Translations under genes and position numbers: made by a program
Shown: positions 7,116-13,493 of the stretch, piece by piece
Layout of the letters: every line of letters starts with the position of its first letter
Position numbering within the stretch: the first letter of the stretch is position 1
The notes under the pieces: generated by a model
What the model was told of the DNA's origin: nothing
What the model saw: only the letters and a program-made list of their open reading frames with translations
Databases searched by the model: none
From: an uncultured Solirubrobacterales bacterium
GTDB taxonomy: Bacteria; Actinomycetota; Thermoleophilia; Solirubrobacterales; Solirubrobacteraceae
NCBI GenBank assembly: GCA_937973575.1
Contig: CALJKH010000138.1
Coordinates: 1 to 18,476, forward strand
DNA length: 18,476 nucleotides
Direction: 5' to 3'

Positions 7116-7286
7116 ATGAAGCTAATCGTCGGCCTAATCACACTTCTCTCGTCATTCACCATTGCGGCCCTGACTGCTTACGCAATTAAGGACGCCGGTG
7201 GCCTTGACCCTCTGTCTGTGCTCTCAATCTTGGTCGCTGTCCTGCTGTTCCTCGCCGGCGTTGCAGCTCTAAGGAGTGAGGACTAG
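7116..7286 (+). CDS. Small two-helix membrane protein, 56 aa
   Basis: This is a short gene with a good ribosome-binding site: AGGAG at 7107-7111, overlapping the upstream stop, and ATG at 7116. The product has two predicted membrane helices, LIVGLITLLSSFTIAALTAY and VLSILVAVLLFLAGVAAL, joined by a short polar AIKDAGGLDPLS loop, and ends in LRSED. No family is recognised. Its TAG (7284-7286) overlaps by one base the GTG start of the carboxypeptidase gene. An AAGGAG inside its last codons serves as that gene's binding site, so the two are translationally coupled. The coupling and codon use support a real gene; a role as membrane partner of the wall enzyme is only a guess. Confidence 0.75.
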   Translation: MKLIVGLITLLSSFTIAALTAYAIKDAGGLDPLSVLSILVAVLLFLAGVAALRSED

Positions 7287-8203
7287 TGCGCAGGGGCCTA
7301 GTGGTTGCTGGTGTCGCATCAGCAGTCGTGGCCGGAGGTCTGGCATCAGCAGCTGGACTTGCAAGCAGTGACACGAGTAGCGCGACGGCATCTGCTGCTG
7401 TGCCAGTCAAGCCAAAACCTGCAGCGGTTCGCTGGGGCATTGACAAAGCACCTGTCAGGCATCGCGTACACCCAAACCTTCCGGGCTGGCCTGCTGCCGG
7501 AATCCTGATTGACCTCAACACAGGGCGAGTGATGTGGTCCTACAGAGCCGACACGCGTCGGCCGATCGCAAGCCTCACGAAGCTGATGAACGCTCTTGTC
7601 GTAACCAGGCGACCAATTCTTGACCACACTGTCGTGATCTCCTCACGCGCAGCAAACATGGGCGGGTCGGTCGTGGGCGGGCTGGCAGTTGGTAGCCGGA
7701 TCAAAGTGCGTGACCTTCTTAAGGGGATGTTGATCGTGTCGGGAAACGACGCTGCCACAGCACTTGCCCAAGGAGTTGGGCATGGGCGCTTTGTAGCGGC
7801 GATGAATCGCAGAGCAAAGGCGATGGGCCTTAAGTGCACTCACTACGTGACACCAACGGGCCTCTCTGAGGCTGACCGCTCCTGCGCGCGAGACCTCGCG
7901 TTCATGGGCAAGGCTGTCATCGATAACCCAGACCTTCGCCAGATTGTCCATACAAGTTGGACTCGGATGCCGATCGGGAACGGGCGCACTGCAGGTCTCT
8001 GGAATCGCAACCCGTTGATGCGCTCCCACTTCTCGGGAATCACTGGCATCAAGACGGGCCACACCAACGCTGCTGGCTATGGACTTGTCGCCAGCGCAAA
8101 GCGCGGCAACCGCCGGCTTCTGGCAGTGATGCTCGCTGAGGATGAGAACGGCCACGACATGGCCGCTCTTCTCAATCAGGGCTTTGCTGCGTTGCGGCGC
8201 TGA
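7286..8203 (+). CDS. dacA: D-alanyl-D-alanine carboxypeptidase (S11 penicillin-binding protein)
   Basis: The enzyme trims the terminal D-Ala from peptidoglycan pentapeptides outside the membrane. The 305-aa protein has an N-terminal signal sequence (residues about 1-28, basic start then an Ala/Gly/Val-rich core) and a Pro/Lys linker. The S11 active-site set is complete: SLTK (Ser96-Lys99), SGN (152-154) and KTG (256-258). Family segments include AGILIDLNTGRVMWSY and MLIVSGNDAATALAQG. It lacks the C-terminal beta domain and amphipathic anchor of E. coli PBP5, so attachment may rely on an uncleaved signal. GTG 7286 overlaps the preceding stop, with AAGGAG nine bases upstream. A 119-base gap follows, so it probably ends the long operon. 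Confidence 0.9.
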   Translation: MRRGLVVAGVASAVVAGGLASAAGLASSDTSSATASAAVPVKPKPAAVRWGIDKAPVRHRVHPNLPGWPAAGILIDLNTGRVMWSYRADTRRPIASLTKLMNALVVTRRPILDHTVVISSRAANMGGSVVGGLAVGSRIKVRDLLKGMLIVSGNDAATALAQGVGHGRFVAAMNRRAKAMGLKCTHYVTPTGLSEADRSCARDLAFMGKAVIDNPDLRQIVHTSWTRMPIGNGRTAGLWNRNPLMRSHFSGITGIKTGHTNAAGYGLVASAKRGNRRLLAVMLAEDENGHDMAALLNQGFAALRR

Positions 8204-8246
8204 GCCTTAAACCTCGGGTGGTTGCGCGCCCGTACATAAACTCAGT

Positions 8247-8286
8247 GGGGAAGCCGACCTGCCGCGGCTAGCGGCGGTACCTTCCC
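8247..8286 (+). terminator. Hairpin between the carboxypeptidase and acyl-CoA dehydrogenase genes
   Basis: Two nested arms can pair: GGGGAAG (8247-8253) with CTTCCC (8281-8286), and GCCGC (8261-8265) with GCGGC (8271-8275) around the loop GGCTA, with an internal loop between. No T-run follows, so it is not a textbook intrinsic terminator. It lies in the only sizeable gap of this co-directional stretch (8204-8322) and could end the pdh-lip-dac transcript or shape the leader of the next operon. I saw no convincing promoter boxes in the gap. Confidence 0.4.
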
Positions 8287-8322
8287 GTTCAAGTAAGTCC
8301 CTCAAACATCAAGAGGATCAAA

Positions 8323-9540
8323 GTGGATCTCAACGACACACCAGAACAAGCTGAATATCGGGCCAAAGTCCGAAGCTGGATTGAAGCCAACAAGGCCGGT
8401 GCCCCTGGCCTCGGCGGAGCAGAGCTCGGTAAGGAAGAGGCATGGATCGCCGAACGCCGTGACTGGCAGCGCAAGCTCGCCGAAGGCGGCTTCGCGGGCG
8501 TAACTTGGCCAGCCGAATTCGGAGGCCAAGGACTTGGCCCAATCAACCAGGTCATCATCACTCAGGAGCTCCAAGAGGCTGGCGTTCCCGGAATCCTCGA
8601 TGTGATCGGGATTGGCATGCTCGGGCCAACAGTTATTGCTCACGGAACCGACGACCAGAAGCAGCGCTACCTCGCGCCAATGCTTGCTGCTGATGAGGTT
8701 TGGTGCCAGCTCTTCTCTGAGCCCGCAGCAGGCTCGGACCTCGCTGGAATTCAGACCAAGGCAGAGGTGCAGCCAGATGGCAGCTGGAAGCTCAACGGTC
8801 AGAAGGTTTGGACGACGAACGCCCATTTCGCGTCGTACGGCCTGATCCTCGCCCGCACAAACTCCGATGTGCCTAAGCACAAGGGAATGAGCATGTTCAT
8901 CGTGCCGATGGATGCTGAAGGTGTGACGATCCGCCCACTTCGCCAGATCACTGGCGAGGCTGAGTTCAACGAAGTGTTCTTCGATGACTGCGTGATCCCA
9001 GCTGACGCTGTTGTTGGCCCGGTTGACGGCGGCTGGATGGTCGCGCTTACAACTCTGCTCTTTGAGCGCCTCGCGATCGGTGCAGGCTCGGAAGGCTTTG
9101 GTTACCGAGCTGACCGCTTCGCTGCAGCGATCGCTAGCGATCCAGTGGCAGCAGCTGACCATGATGTGCGGCATCGCCTCGGCAAGCTGGCAACAGACCT
9201 GCTCGCGCTTCGCTTCACAGGCTTCCGCCACCTGACAGCGATTGAGCGTGGCGGCCTGCCTGGCTCCGAAGCAGCACTTGGCAAGGTCACCGCAGTCAAG
9301 GCAGCGATTGCTGCAGGCGACCTGATCGCCGACGTGATCGGACCTGACGCACTTGCTGAAGGCGAGTGGGCCTACCTGATCTCCTTCCTCCCCGGCCTTA
9401 AATCAGCTGGCGGCACAGAGGAGATCCTGCGCAACATGGTCGGGGAACGAGTCCTCGGCCTGCCTACCGAGCCACGGCTTGACAAGGGCATCCCATTCAA
9501 CGAGCTACGCGCTCTCGAGAAGGAAGGGGCATCGGCATGA
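8323..9540 (+). CDS. Acyl-CoA dehydrogenase, catalytic-type subunit (FadE-like)
   Basis: This is a flavoenzyme for the first step of beta-oxidation. The 405-aa protein shows the N-terminal helical domain, the middle beta domain (QLFSEPAAGSDLAGIQT, 129-145; NGQKVWTTNAHFASYGLI) and the C-terminal helical domain with GGTEEILRNMVGERVLGLP. The Glu of the MCAD-type EGTxxI motif is replaced by Gly. Glu248 in LLFERLAIG instead sits where isovaleryl-CoA dehydrogenase and mycobacterial ChsE4-type subunits carry the catalytic base. GTG 8323 is preceded by AAGAGGA (8311-8317). The stop overlaps the start of a second, divergent acyl-CoA dehydrogenase, suggesting an alpha2beta2 heterotetramer as for FadE26/27 or FadE28/29. 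Substrate unknown; branched or bulky acyl-CoAs are plausible. Confidence 0.9.
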   Translation: MDLNDTPEQAEYRAKVRSWIEANKAGAPGLGGAELGKEEAWIAERRDWQRKLAEGGFAGVTWPAEFGGQGLGPINQVIITQELQEAGVPGILDVIGIGMLGPTVIAHGTDDQKQRYLAPMLAADEVWCQLFSEPAAGSDLAGIQTKAEVQPDGSWKLNGQKVWTTNAHFASYGLILARTNSDVPKHKGMSMFIVPMDAEGVTIRPLRQITGEAEFNEVFFDDCVIPADAVVGPVDGGWMVALTTLLFERLAIGAGSEGFGYRADRFAAAIASDPVAAADHDVRHRLGKLATDLLALRFTGFRHLTAIERGGLPGSEAALGKVTAVKAAIAAGDLIADVIGPDALAEGEWAYLISFLPGLKSAGGTEEILRNMVGERVLGLPTEPRLDKGIPFNELRALEKEGASA

Positions 9541-10655
9541 ATTTCGAGCTCTCAGATGAGCAGAACGCTCTCCAAGAAGCAGCCCGTGATGCACTCAGCC
9601 GTATTGACACCGTTGCTGCCGCACGTGAGGCGCTTGAGGATGAATCCAAGCGCGCCGACCTGTGGGAGACGGCAGAGGCAGCCGGCTGGACCGGCCTGCT
9701 TGTCCCAGAGGAGCAAGGCGGTGTAGGCCTTGGCCCACTGGACGCAATGCTGATCGCAGCTGAGGCTGGCCGCACGCTTGCTCCTGTGGCTCTGCTTGGC
9801 CACCTGCCGGCAACTCTGCTGGCCGAAGGCGATGAGCTTCAACAGCTCGCAGCTGGTGAGAAGCGTGGAGCGTTCGTTCCAGCAATGCCGCCGACTGACC
9901 TTGACCACGCGTGGACGGTTGACCCGCAATCAGGACTTCGCCGTTCACCGGCGCCGTCCCTTGATGGCAACAAGGTCACTGGCCGTGTGCACTGGGTTCC
10001 GGATGCAGCAAAGGCTGACCTACTGGTTGTCATTGCAGTTGACGGCACCGAGCCAAAGGCAGTTGTAATCGACCCGTCGCAAGGCGGAGTCAAGGTTGAG
10101 CCGGTCGTTTCTTATGACCAGACTCGCCCAATGGCTCATGTCGAGTTCGATGCTGCGGAAGGCAAGGTTGTCTCCGCATCGGCTGACGACATTGCTCGTG
10201 CTTGGTCGGTCGCCCAAGGCCTGATCGCTGCTGAGTCGCTTGGCTCAGTTGAGGAGGCCCTTGAGCGCTCAGTCCAGTACTCGAAGGAGCGCTACACATT
10301 CGGTCGTCAGATCGGCTCCTACCAGGCTGTTAAGCACGCACTTGTTGAGGTGCTGCGCCTGATGGAGAACGCTCGCTCGCTTATGTATTACGCGGGTTGG
10401 GCAGGTCAGGACTCACCGGAGCAGTTCACACTCGCGGCACATGCTTTCCGAGTGGGAGCTGGAGAGGCCCTTGACTTTGCCTCACGTGAGTTGATCAGCG
10501 TCCACGGTGGCATTGGTGCGACATGGGAGCACGACGCGCCGCTGTTCTTCCGCCGCGCACAGCTCTCACGCCGACTGCTTGGTGGCACTGCCTCAGCAGC
10601 GGATCGAGTTGCCGGCGAGCTGCTCGCAGAAGCGGGAGCACGCCCAGCCGCTTAA
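9537..10655 (+). CDS. Acyl-CoA dehydrogenase, non-catalytic partner subunit (FadE-like)
   Basis: The 372-aa protein has the acyl-CoA dehydrogenase fold: an N-terminal LSDEQNALQEAARDAL helix, EEQGGVGLGPLDAMLIAAEAG-like segments, and the C-terminal YSKERYTFGRQIGSYQAVKH region whose Arg and Gln contact FAD at the dimer interface. It ends with SVHGGIGATWEHDAPLFFRRA. The middle domain is reduced, and neither usual position for the catalytic Glu is filled, so it is probably the partner that completes FAD and substrate sites. It overlaps the upstream gene by ATGA, ensuring matched synthesis. It ends 27 bases before a strong bidirectional terminator. The pairing resembles the heteromeric steroid-CoA dehydrogenases of Mycobacterium, though substrate cannot be read from sequence. 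Confidence 0.88.
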   Translation: MNFELSDEQNALQEAARDALSRIDTVAAAREALEDESKRADLWETAEAAGWTGLLVPEEQGGVGLGPLDAMLIAAEAGRTLAPVALLGHLPATLLAEGDELQQLAAGEKRGAFVPAMPPTDLDHAWTVDPQSGLRRSPAPSLDGNKVTGRVHWVPDAAKADLLVVIAVDGTEPKAVVIDPSQGGVKVEPVVSYDQTRPMAHVEFDAAEGKVVSASADDIARAWSVAQGLIAAESLGSVEEALERSVQYSKERYTFGRQIGSYQAVKHALVEVLRLMENARSLMYYAGWAGQDSPEQFTLAAHAFRVGAGEALDFASRELISVHGGIGATWEHDAPLFFRRAQLSRRLLGGTASAADRVAGELLAEAGARPAA

Positions 10656-10681
10656 GTTCAGCCAGACCTGAAGCTGTGAAT

Positions 10682-10715
10682 AACGGCCGTGCCTCTAATG
10701 GGGCGCGGCCGTTTT
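10682..10715 (+). terminator. Bidirectional intrinsic terminator
   Basis: A 14-bp stem pairs AACGGCCGTGCCTC (10682-10695) with GGGGCGCGGCCGTT (10700-10713), containing two G-U pairs, around a TAAT loop. On the + strand it runs into TTTT (10712-10715). On the - strand it lies just after the stop of the facing short-chain dehydrogenase gene. Position and structure fit a shared terminator for the two convergent units. Confidence 0.88.
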
Positions 10716-11525
10716 CTACTTCTTGTAGCCAGTTAGGTCGGCGGCGAACTTCATGACAATGCCGCGAGGGGCTACTCGCCCTGCGACACGCGTGAGCTTG
10801 TTGGCGATGCCCGGAGTGATCGTGCGATCGCCCTTAACCATCGCGTCAACGCCTTGCTTGGCGACCTCTTGAGGTGACACGAAGGTCATGCCCGGAGCGT
10901 TCTCTTCGAAGCTCTCCGAGCCAGCGACTTCTGCGAACTCGGTCTTGACGGGACCTGGGCAAAGCGCGGTGACCGATACACCACTTCCCTGAAGCTCGAC
11001 AGCGACGGCCTCTGAGAATGAGATAACGAAGGCCTTGGTCGCGGCGTAGGTCGCCATGTAAGGCACTGGCTGCGCGCTGGCAGTTGATGCGGTGTTGAGG
11101 AGTGATCCTCGCCCACGCTTGACCATGCCAGGCAGAACTCGAATGGCAAGGTCGTGGACAGCGTCAACATTGACTTCGACCATCAGACGCTCTTGATCGC
11201 CGTTGGCAGCCGAGAATTCGCCCATCACTCCCAGCCCAGCGTTGTTGACGAACCCGATCAGCTCAGGGCCTTCCTCCAACTGCTGGACAAGCTGTGCGCG
11301 AGCAGCCGGATCAGAGACATCACAGGCGATGACAGCAGCGGTAACGCCATGGTTGGACTCAAGCTCCTTGGCCAGTTCGCTGAGACGGTCTTCACGGCGG
11401 GCGATCAGAGTGACGGAATAGCCGCGTGAGGCGAGAACACGGGCGATCTCAGCCCCAATGCCGGAGGATGCGCCTGTAATAGCGATTGTTGCGTTGTTAA
11501 GAGTGCTTGCGTTTGGAAGTGGCAT
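10716..11525 (-). CDS. Short-chain dehydrogenase/reductase (classical SDR)
   Basis: This 269-aa NAD(P)-dependent oxidoreductase has a Rossmann fold. The cofactor motif TGASSGIG is at 17-24 and NNAG at 94-97, with the catalytic Ser147, Tyr160 and Lys164 (YAATK). ARR after the second beta strand suggests a preference for NADP. The PG motif (LCPGPVKTEF) is intact, and the C-terminal region with a basic VAPRGIVMKFAADLTGYKK end resembles DltE/YqjQ-type SDRs. The substrate cannot be read from the sequence. The gene stands alone, convergent with the acyl-CoA dehydrogenases and divergent from the riboswitch and M23 unit. The ATG at 11525 has no strong ribosome-binding site, but the fold begins ten residues in, so the start is reasonable. 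Confidence 0.87.
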   Translation of the reverse strand: MPLPNASTLNNATIAITGASSGIGAEIARVLASRGYSVTLIARREDRLSELAKELESNHGVTAAVIACDVSDPAARAQLVQQLEEGPELIGFVNNAGLGVMGEFSAANGDQERLMVEVNVDAVHDLAIRVLPGMVKRGRGSLLNTASTASAQPVPYMATYAATKAFVISFSEAVAVELQGSGVSVTALCPGPVKTEFAEVAGSESFEENAPGMTFVSPQEVAKQGVDAMVKGDRTITPGIANKLTRVAGRVAPRGIVMKFAADLTGYKK

Positions 11526-11571
11526 GCGTCACACAATACGACATGCCAGTTCGCTAGCATTCTGTCTTGCA

Positions 11572-11712
11572 TAAGCCGAATCTCTAGTTGGCAGCCGGCC
11601 GATTGGAGAACGGGGGACCCAAAGAGACATCTGTCTCAGGGGCGAATTCCGCGGATCACCCCGCGGATAGCGACCAAAATCGCGAGCCCGTCAGCTCACC
11701 TCGCAGGCGACA
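11572..11712 (+). ncRNA. Cyclic-di-AMP riboswitch (ydaO/yuaA type)
   Basis: The aptamer core matches the ydaO motif: ACGGGGGACCCA (11610-11621), GGGGCGAATTCC (11639-11650) and GAGCCCGTCAGCTCACCTCG (11684-11703) occur in order and with normal spacing. Three variable helices are formed: GAGACA/TGTCTC (11624-11637), CCGCGG/CCGCGG (11649-11666) and GCGA/TCGC (11670-11683). The outer P1 boundary is uncertain by about 20 bases. A further hairpin, CGGAA/TTCCG (11732-11746), lies between the aptamer and the M23 start at 11760 and may be part of the expression platform. In Actinobacteria this riboswitch typically precedes wall-remodelling enzymes and usually lowers expression when c-di-AMP is high. 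Confidence 0.93.
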
Positions 11713-11759
11713 CACGGCACGAAGGACCAGACGGAACCTGTTTCCGAGCAATCCAAGTA

Positions 11760-12485
11760 ATGCGAATTCAACGCACCCAAAACACCCGTAATCACCGATC
11801 AGCGTCACACGTGGCAGCAGCGCTTGCCCTGTTGATCGTTGCCAGCGTTTTCGCCTTCACTCCAGCTTCGAGCCTTGCCAGCTCATTCAGCACAGCTGCG
11901 CATGCCGCAGTCGTTGCTGACACAACTTCCAGCGACACAACCGACGGTGGCACCGGCCCAGGTGACACTCCGCCGCCAATCCCTGGCGTGCCGGCAATGG
12001 ATGCCTCAACAGGCTGGGTGTTCCCCGTCAAGCAGGCTCACCAGATGATCGGCCCCTCCTCATGGAGCCTCGACCAAGGCGTTGACCTTGGCTTCGGTCT
12101 CGGTTTCTCGCGCAGCTTCTGCGGTTCCAAGGCAACGCTCGTCGCAGTCGACGACGCAGTTGTAACCAAGATTGGCATCAGCGGCTTCGGCGGCCAGTCG
12201 CCAGTAATCAAGCTCACACGCGGCCCGTACAAGGGCTGGTCCGCCTACTACGGCCACTCGCAGCCGACGATCGTCCGTGTTGGACAAGTCGTTAAGCGCG
12301 GCCAGCCAATCTCAGCAATTGGGTGCGGCATTGTTGGCATGTCAAGCGCACCACACCTTGAGTTTGGACTCTTCAAGGGCGGCTACTGCTGCAGCGGCCT
12401 GCTTAACCACAACACTGTGGTCGGCATCCTCAAGCGCATGTTCCCCACTGCTGTGGCAGCCGGGCGCAGAGCAGCCCGCAGGTAG
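11760..12485 (+). CDS. M23-like (lysostaphin-type) secreted wall protein, possibly degenerate
   Basis: The 241-aa protein has a signal sequence (residues about 1-49, hydrophobic core AAALALLIVASVFAF, likely cleavage after AHA), an acidic Thr/Gly/Pro linker and an M23 beta-sheet domain (about 85-205). YYGH (163-166), VRVGQVVKRGQPISAIG and SSAPHLEFGL are typical. The metal site is unusual. The HxxxD motif reads DQGVD, with Gln106 in place of His and Asp109 retained. The HxH motif reads HLE, with His199 kept and Glu201 replacing the zinc-binding His. The protein may use altered ligands or be a non-catalytic regulator or binder, as for some EnvC/NlpD-like proteins. Control by the upstream c-di-AMP riboswitch supports a wall-growth role. 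No good ribosome-binding site precedes ATG 11760. Confidence 0.85.
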   Translation: MRIQRTQNTRNHRSASHVAAALALLIVASVFAFTPASSLASSFSTAAHAAVVADTTSSDTTDGGTGPGDTPPPIPGVPAMDASTGWVFPVKQAHQMIGPSSWSLDQGVDLGFGLGFSRSFCGSKATLVAVDDAVVTKIGISGFGGQSPVIKLTRGPYKGWSAYYGHSQPTIVRVGQVVKRGQPISAIGCGIVGMSSAPHLEFGLFKGGYCCSGLLNHNTVVGILKRMFPTAVAAGRRAARR

Positions 12486-12493
12486 CTAGCTAC
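12482..12493. repeat. 12-bp perfect palindrome between two convergent stops
   Basis: GTAGCTAGCTAC equals its own reverse complement. It contains the TAG stop of the M23-like gene and ends one base before the stop of the CopD-like gene on the other strand. It is too compact and T-poor to be a standard terminator. It could be chance. Confidence 0.5.
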
Positions 12494-12871
12494 TCAACCG
12501 CCGATTGTGGCGAGAGCTACGCCGAGCCAGACAATGGCTAGCGAGCCAAGGAAGATCAACCCGTCTAGTGCATGAAGCTTCGGCTTCTTCATGTGGACTA
12601 GAACGAGAACGCCGACAATCGCTACTAGGCCCAGCTTGGCATGCATCTCTGGCGTCTTCCAAAGGTTCTCGTGTGAAGCGAGCATCGCTCCGGTGATAAT
12701 CGACACCCCAACGGAGACCAGCGTCCCGTAACCAAACCGTCGGGCGACCTGCTGCATCTTGCCGCTCTCGTCACCCTTGAGGACGGGAACAACCGCAGCT
12801 GCGATGAAGAGCTGACCGCCAACAAAGAACGCCATCGCGATCAGGTGAATGAAGAGGATTGCGTTCCACAT
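12494..12871 (-). CDS. Four-helix membrane protein, CopD-like
   Basis: The 125-aa integral membrane protein has four predicted helices: ILFIHLIAMAFFVGGQLFIAAAVVP, GTLVSVGVSIITGAML, LGLVAIVGVLVLVHM and LIFLGSLAIVWLGVALATIG. The first helix with its buried His and WN/GGQLF pattern, RRFGYGTLVSVGVSIITG, and the HAKLGLVA start of helix 3 resemble the CopD/DUF2269 group, in which His residues may bind haem or copper. It lies downstream of a lipoprotein gene on the same strand, separated by 48 bases and a 7-bp hairpin, so the two may or may not be co-transcribed. Exact function unknown. Confidence 0.7.
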   Translation of the reverse strand: MWNAILFIHLIAMAFFVGGQLFIAAAVVPVLKGDESGKMQQVARRFGYGTLVSVGVSIITGAMLASHENLWKTPEMHAKLGLVAIVGVLVLVHMKKPKLHALDGLIFLGSLAIVWLGVALATIGG

Positions 12872-12906
12872 AGTCAGGCAGTCTTTCGCCGGTCAGGGCG
12901 CTTCAC

Positions 12907-12926
12907 CTGCTGACGCGGATCAGCAG
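12907..12926 (-). other. Hairpin at the end of the lipoprotein gene
   Basis: CTGCTGA and TCAGCAG form a perfect 7-bp stem around a 6-base loop, overlapping the lipoprotein stop codon. Located between two co-directional - strand genes and lacking a T-run, it could attenuate read-through into the CopD-like gene or mark the 3' end of a processed mRNA. Confidence 0.45.
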
Positions 12927-13423
12927 ATCTTGAGTCCAGCGAGCGGGTTTGCGTCCCACTTCTTCTTCGCAGCGGCTACCCAAGCATCCCACGCTCGCTT
13001 TGTGGCGGCTCCATCGGCTTTAAGTTCTCCAAGCCCAGCTCCTATTGCCGCGAGTGACCCAGTGTTTGCGTCGATTTTCTTGATTGTTGTCGTCTTGGCA
13101 GCGCATGTTTTTGCGAGCTGCTGGAGGGGTGCTCGCACCTCGGGCTCAGAAATCCTGTTGGAAGCAGCCGTTATCTGCTGGGAAGCCTTAGTCAGTGCAA
13201 GCTCGGCCTTTGGCCCTTCCGTGGCGAGTGCTGCGCCGCCTTGCTTGAAGGCCCGATTCCAAGGATCCCCTCCCTGCAGCTGCCATTTGCGCACCCCATC
13301 AGTAAATGAGTCGAGGGCTGCTCTATCGCTGGAGGACACACTCTTGTTGTCGCCACAGCCCACCAGCACCCCACCTACTGGGATAACCACAGCTACTAGC
13401 GCGAGAAGGACTGCTGGCTTCAT
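12920..13423 (-). CDS. Putative lipoprotein, 167 aa
   Basis: I chose ATG 13423 because it gives a proper lipoprotein signal, MKPAVLLALVAVVIPVGGVL followed by the lipobox LVGC (Cys23). The frame is open for 27 more codons upstream, but that part has no signal features. The mature protein is a polar, Ala/Lys-rich, mostly helical domain (RAALDSFTDGVRKWQLQGG, AELALTKASQQITAASNRI, RAWDAWVAAAKKKWD) and ends in a cysteine (LKIC). It contains one further Cys in KTCAAK, so a disulfide is possible. No family recognised; it is presumably anchored on the outer face of the membrane. It is divergent from the CXXCH secreted protein with 70 bases between the starts, so the two may share a regulatory region. 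Confidence 0.68.
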   Translation of the reverse strand: MKPAVLLALVAVVIPVGGVLVGCGDNKSVSSSDRAALDSFTDGVRKWQLQGGDPWNRAFKQGGAALATEGPKAELALTKASQQITAASNRISEPEVRAPLQQLAKTCAAKTTTIKKIDANTGSLAAIGAGLGELKADGAATKRAWDAWVAAAKKKWDANPLAGLKIC

Positions 13424-13493
13424 GCTTGGAAAGGTAGCGGTAACTCGGGCCAATACAGACGATTGGCCACAGCGCCACCTATGCTCGCAAGAG

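Noticed and set aside
8204..8322. Promoter for the acyl-CoA dehydrogenase operon (TACATA near 8233)
   Set aside because: No -35 box at acceptable spacing could be found, so I do not call it.
8302..9231. A 309-codon - strand open frame opposite the first acyl-CoA dehydrogenase
   Set aside because: The opposite strand encodes a complete, well-conserved acyl-CoA dehydrogenase. This frame has erratic composition and no motif.
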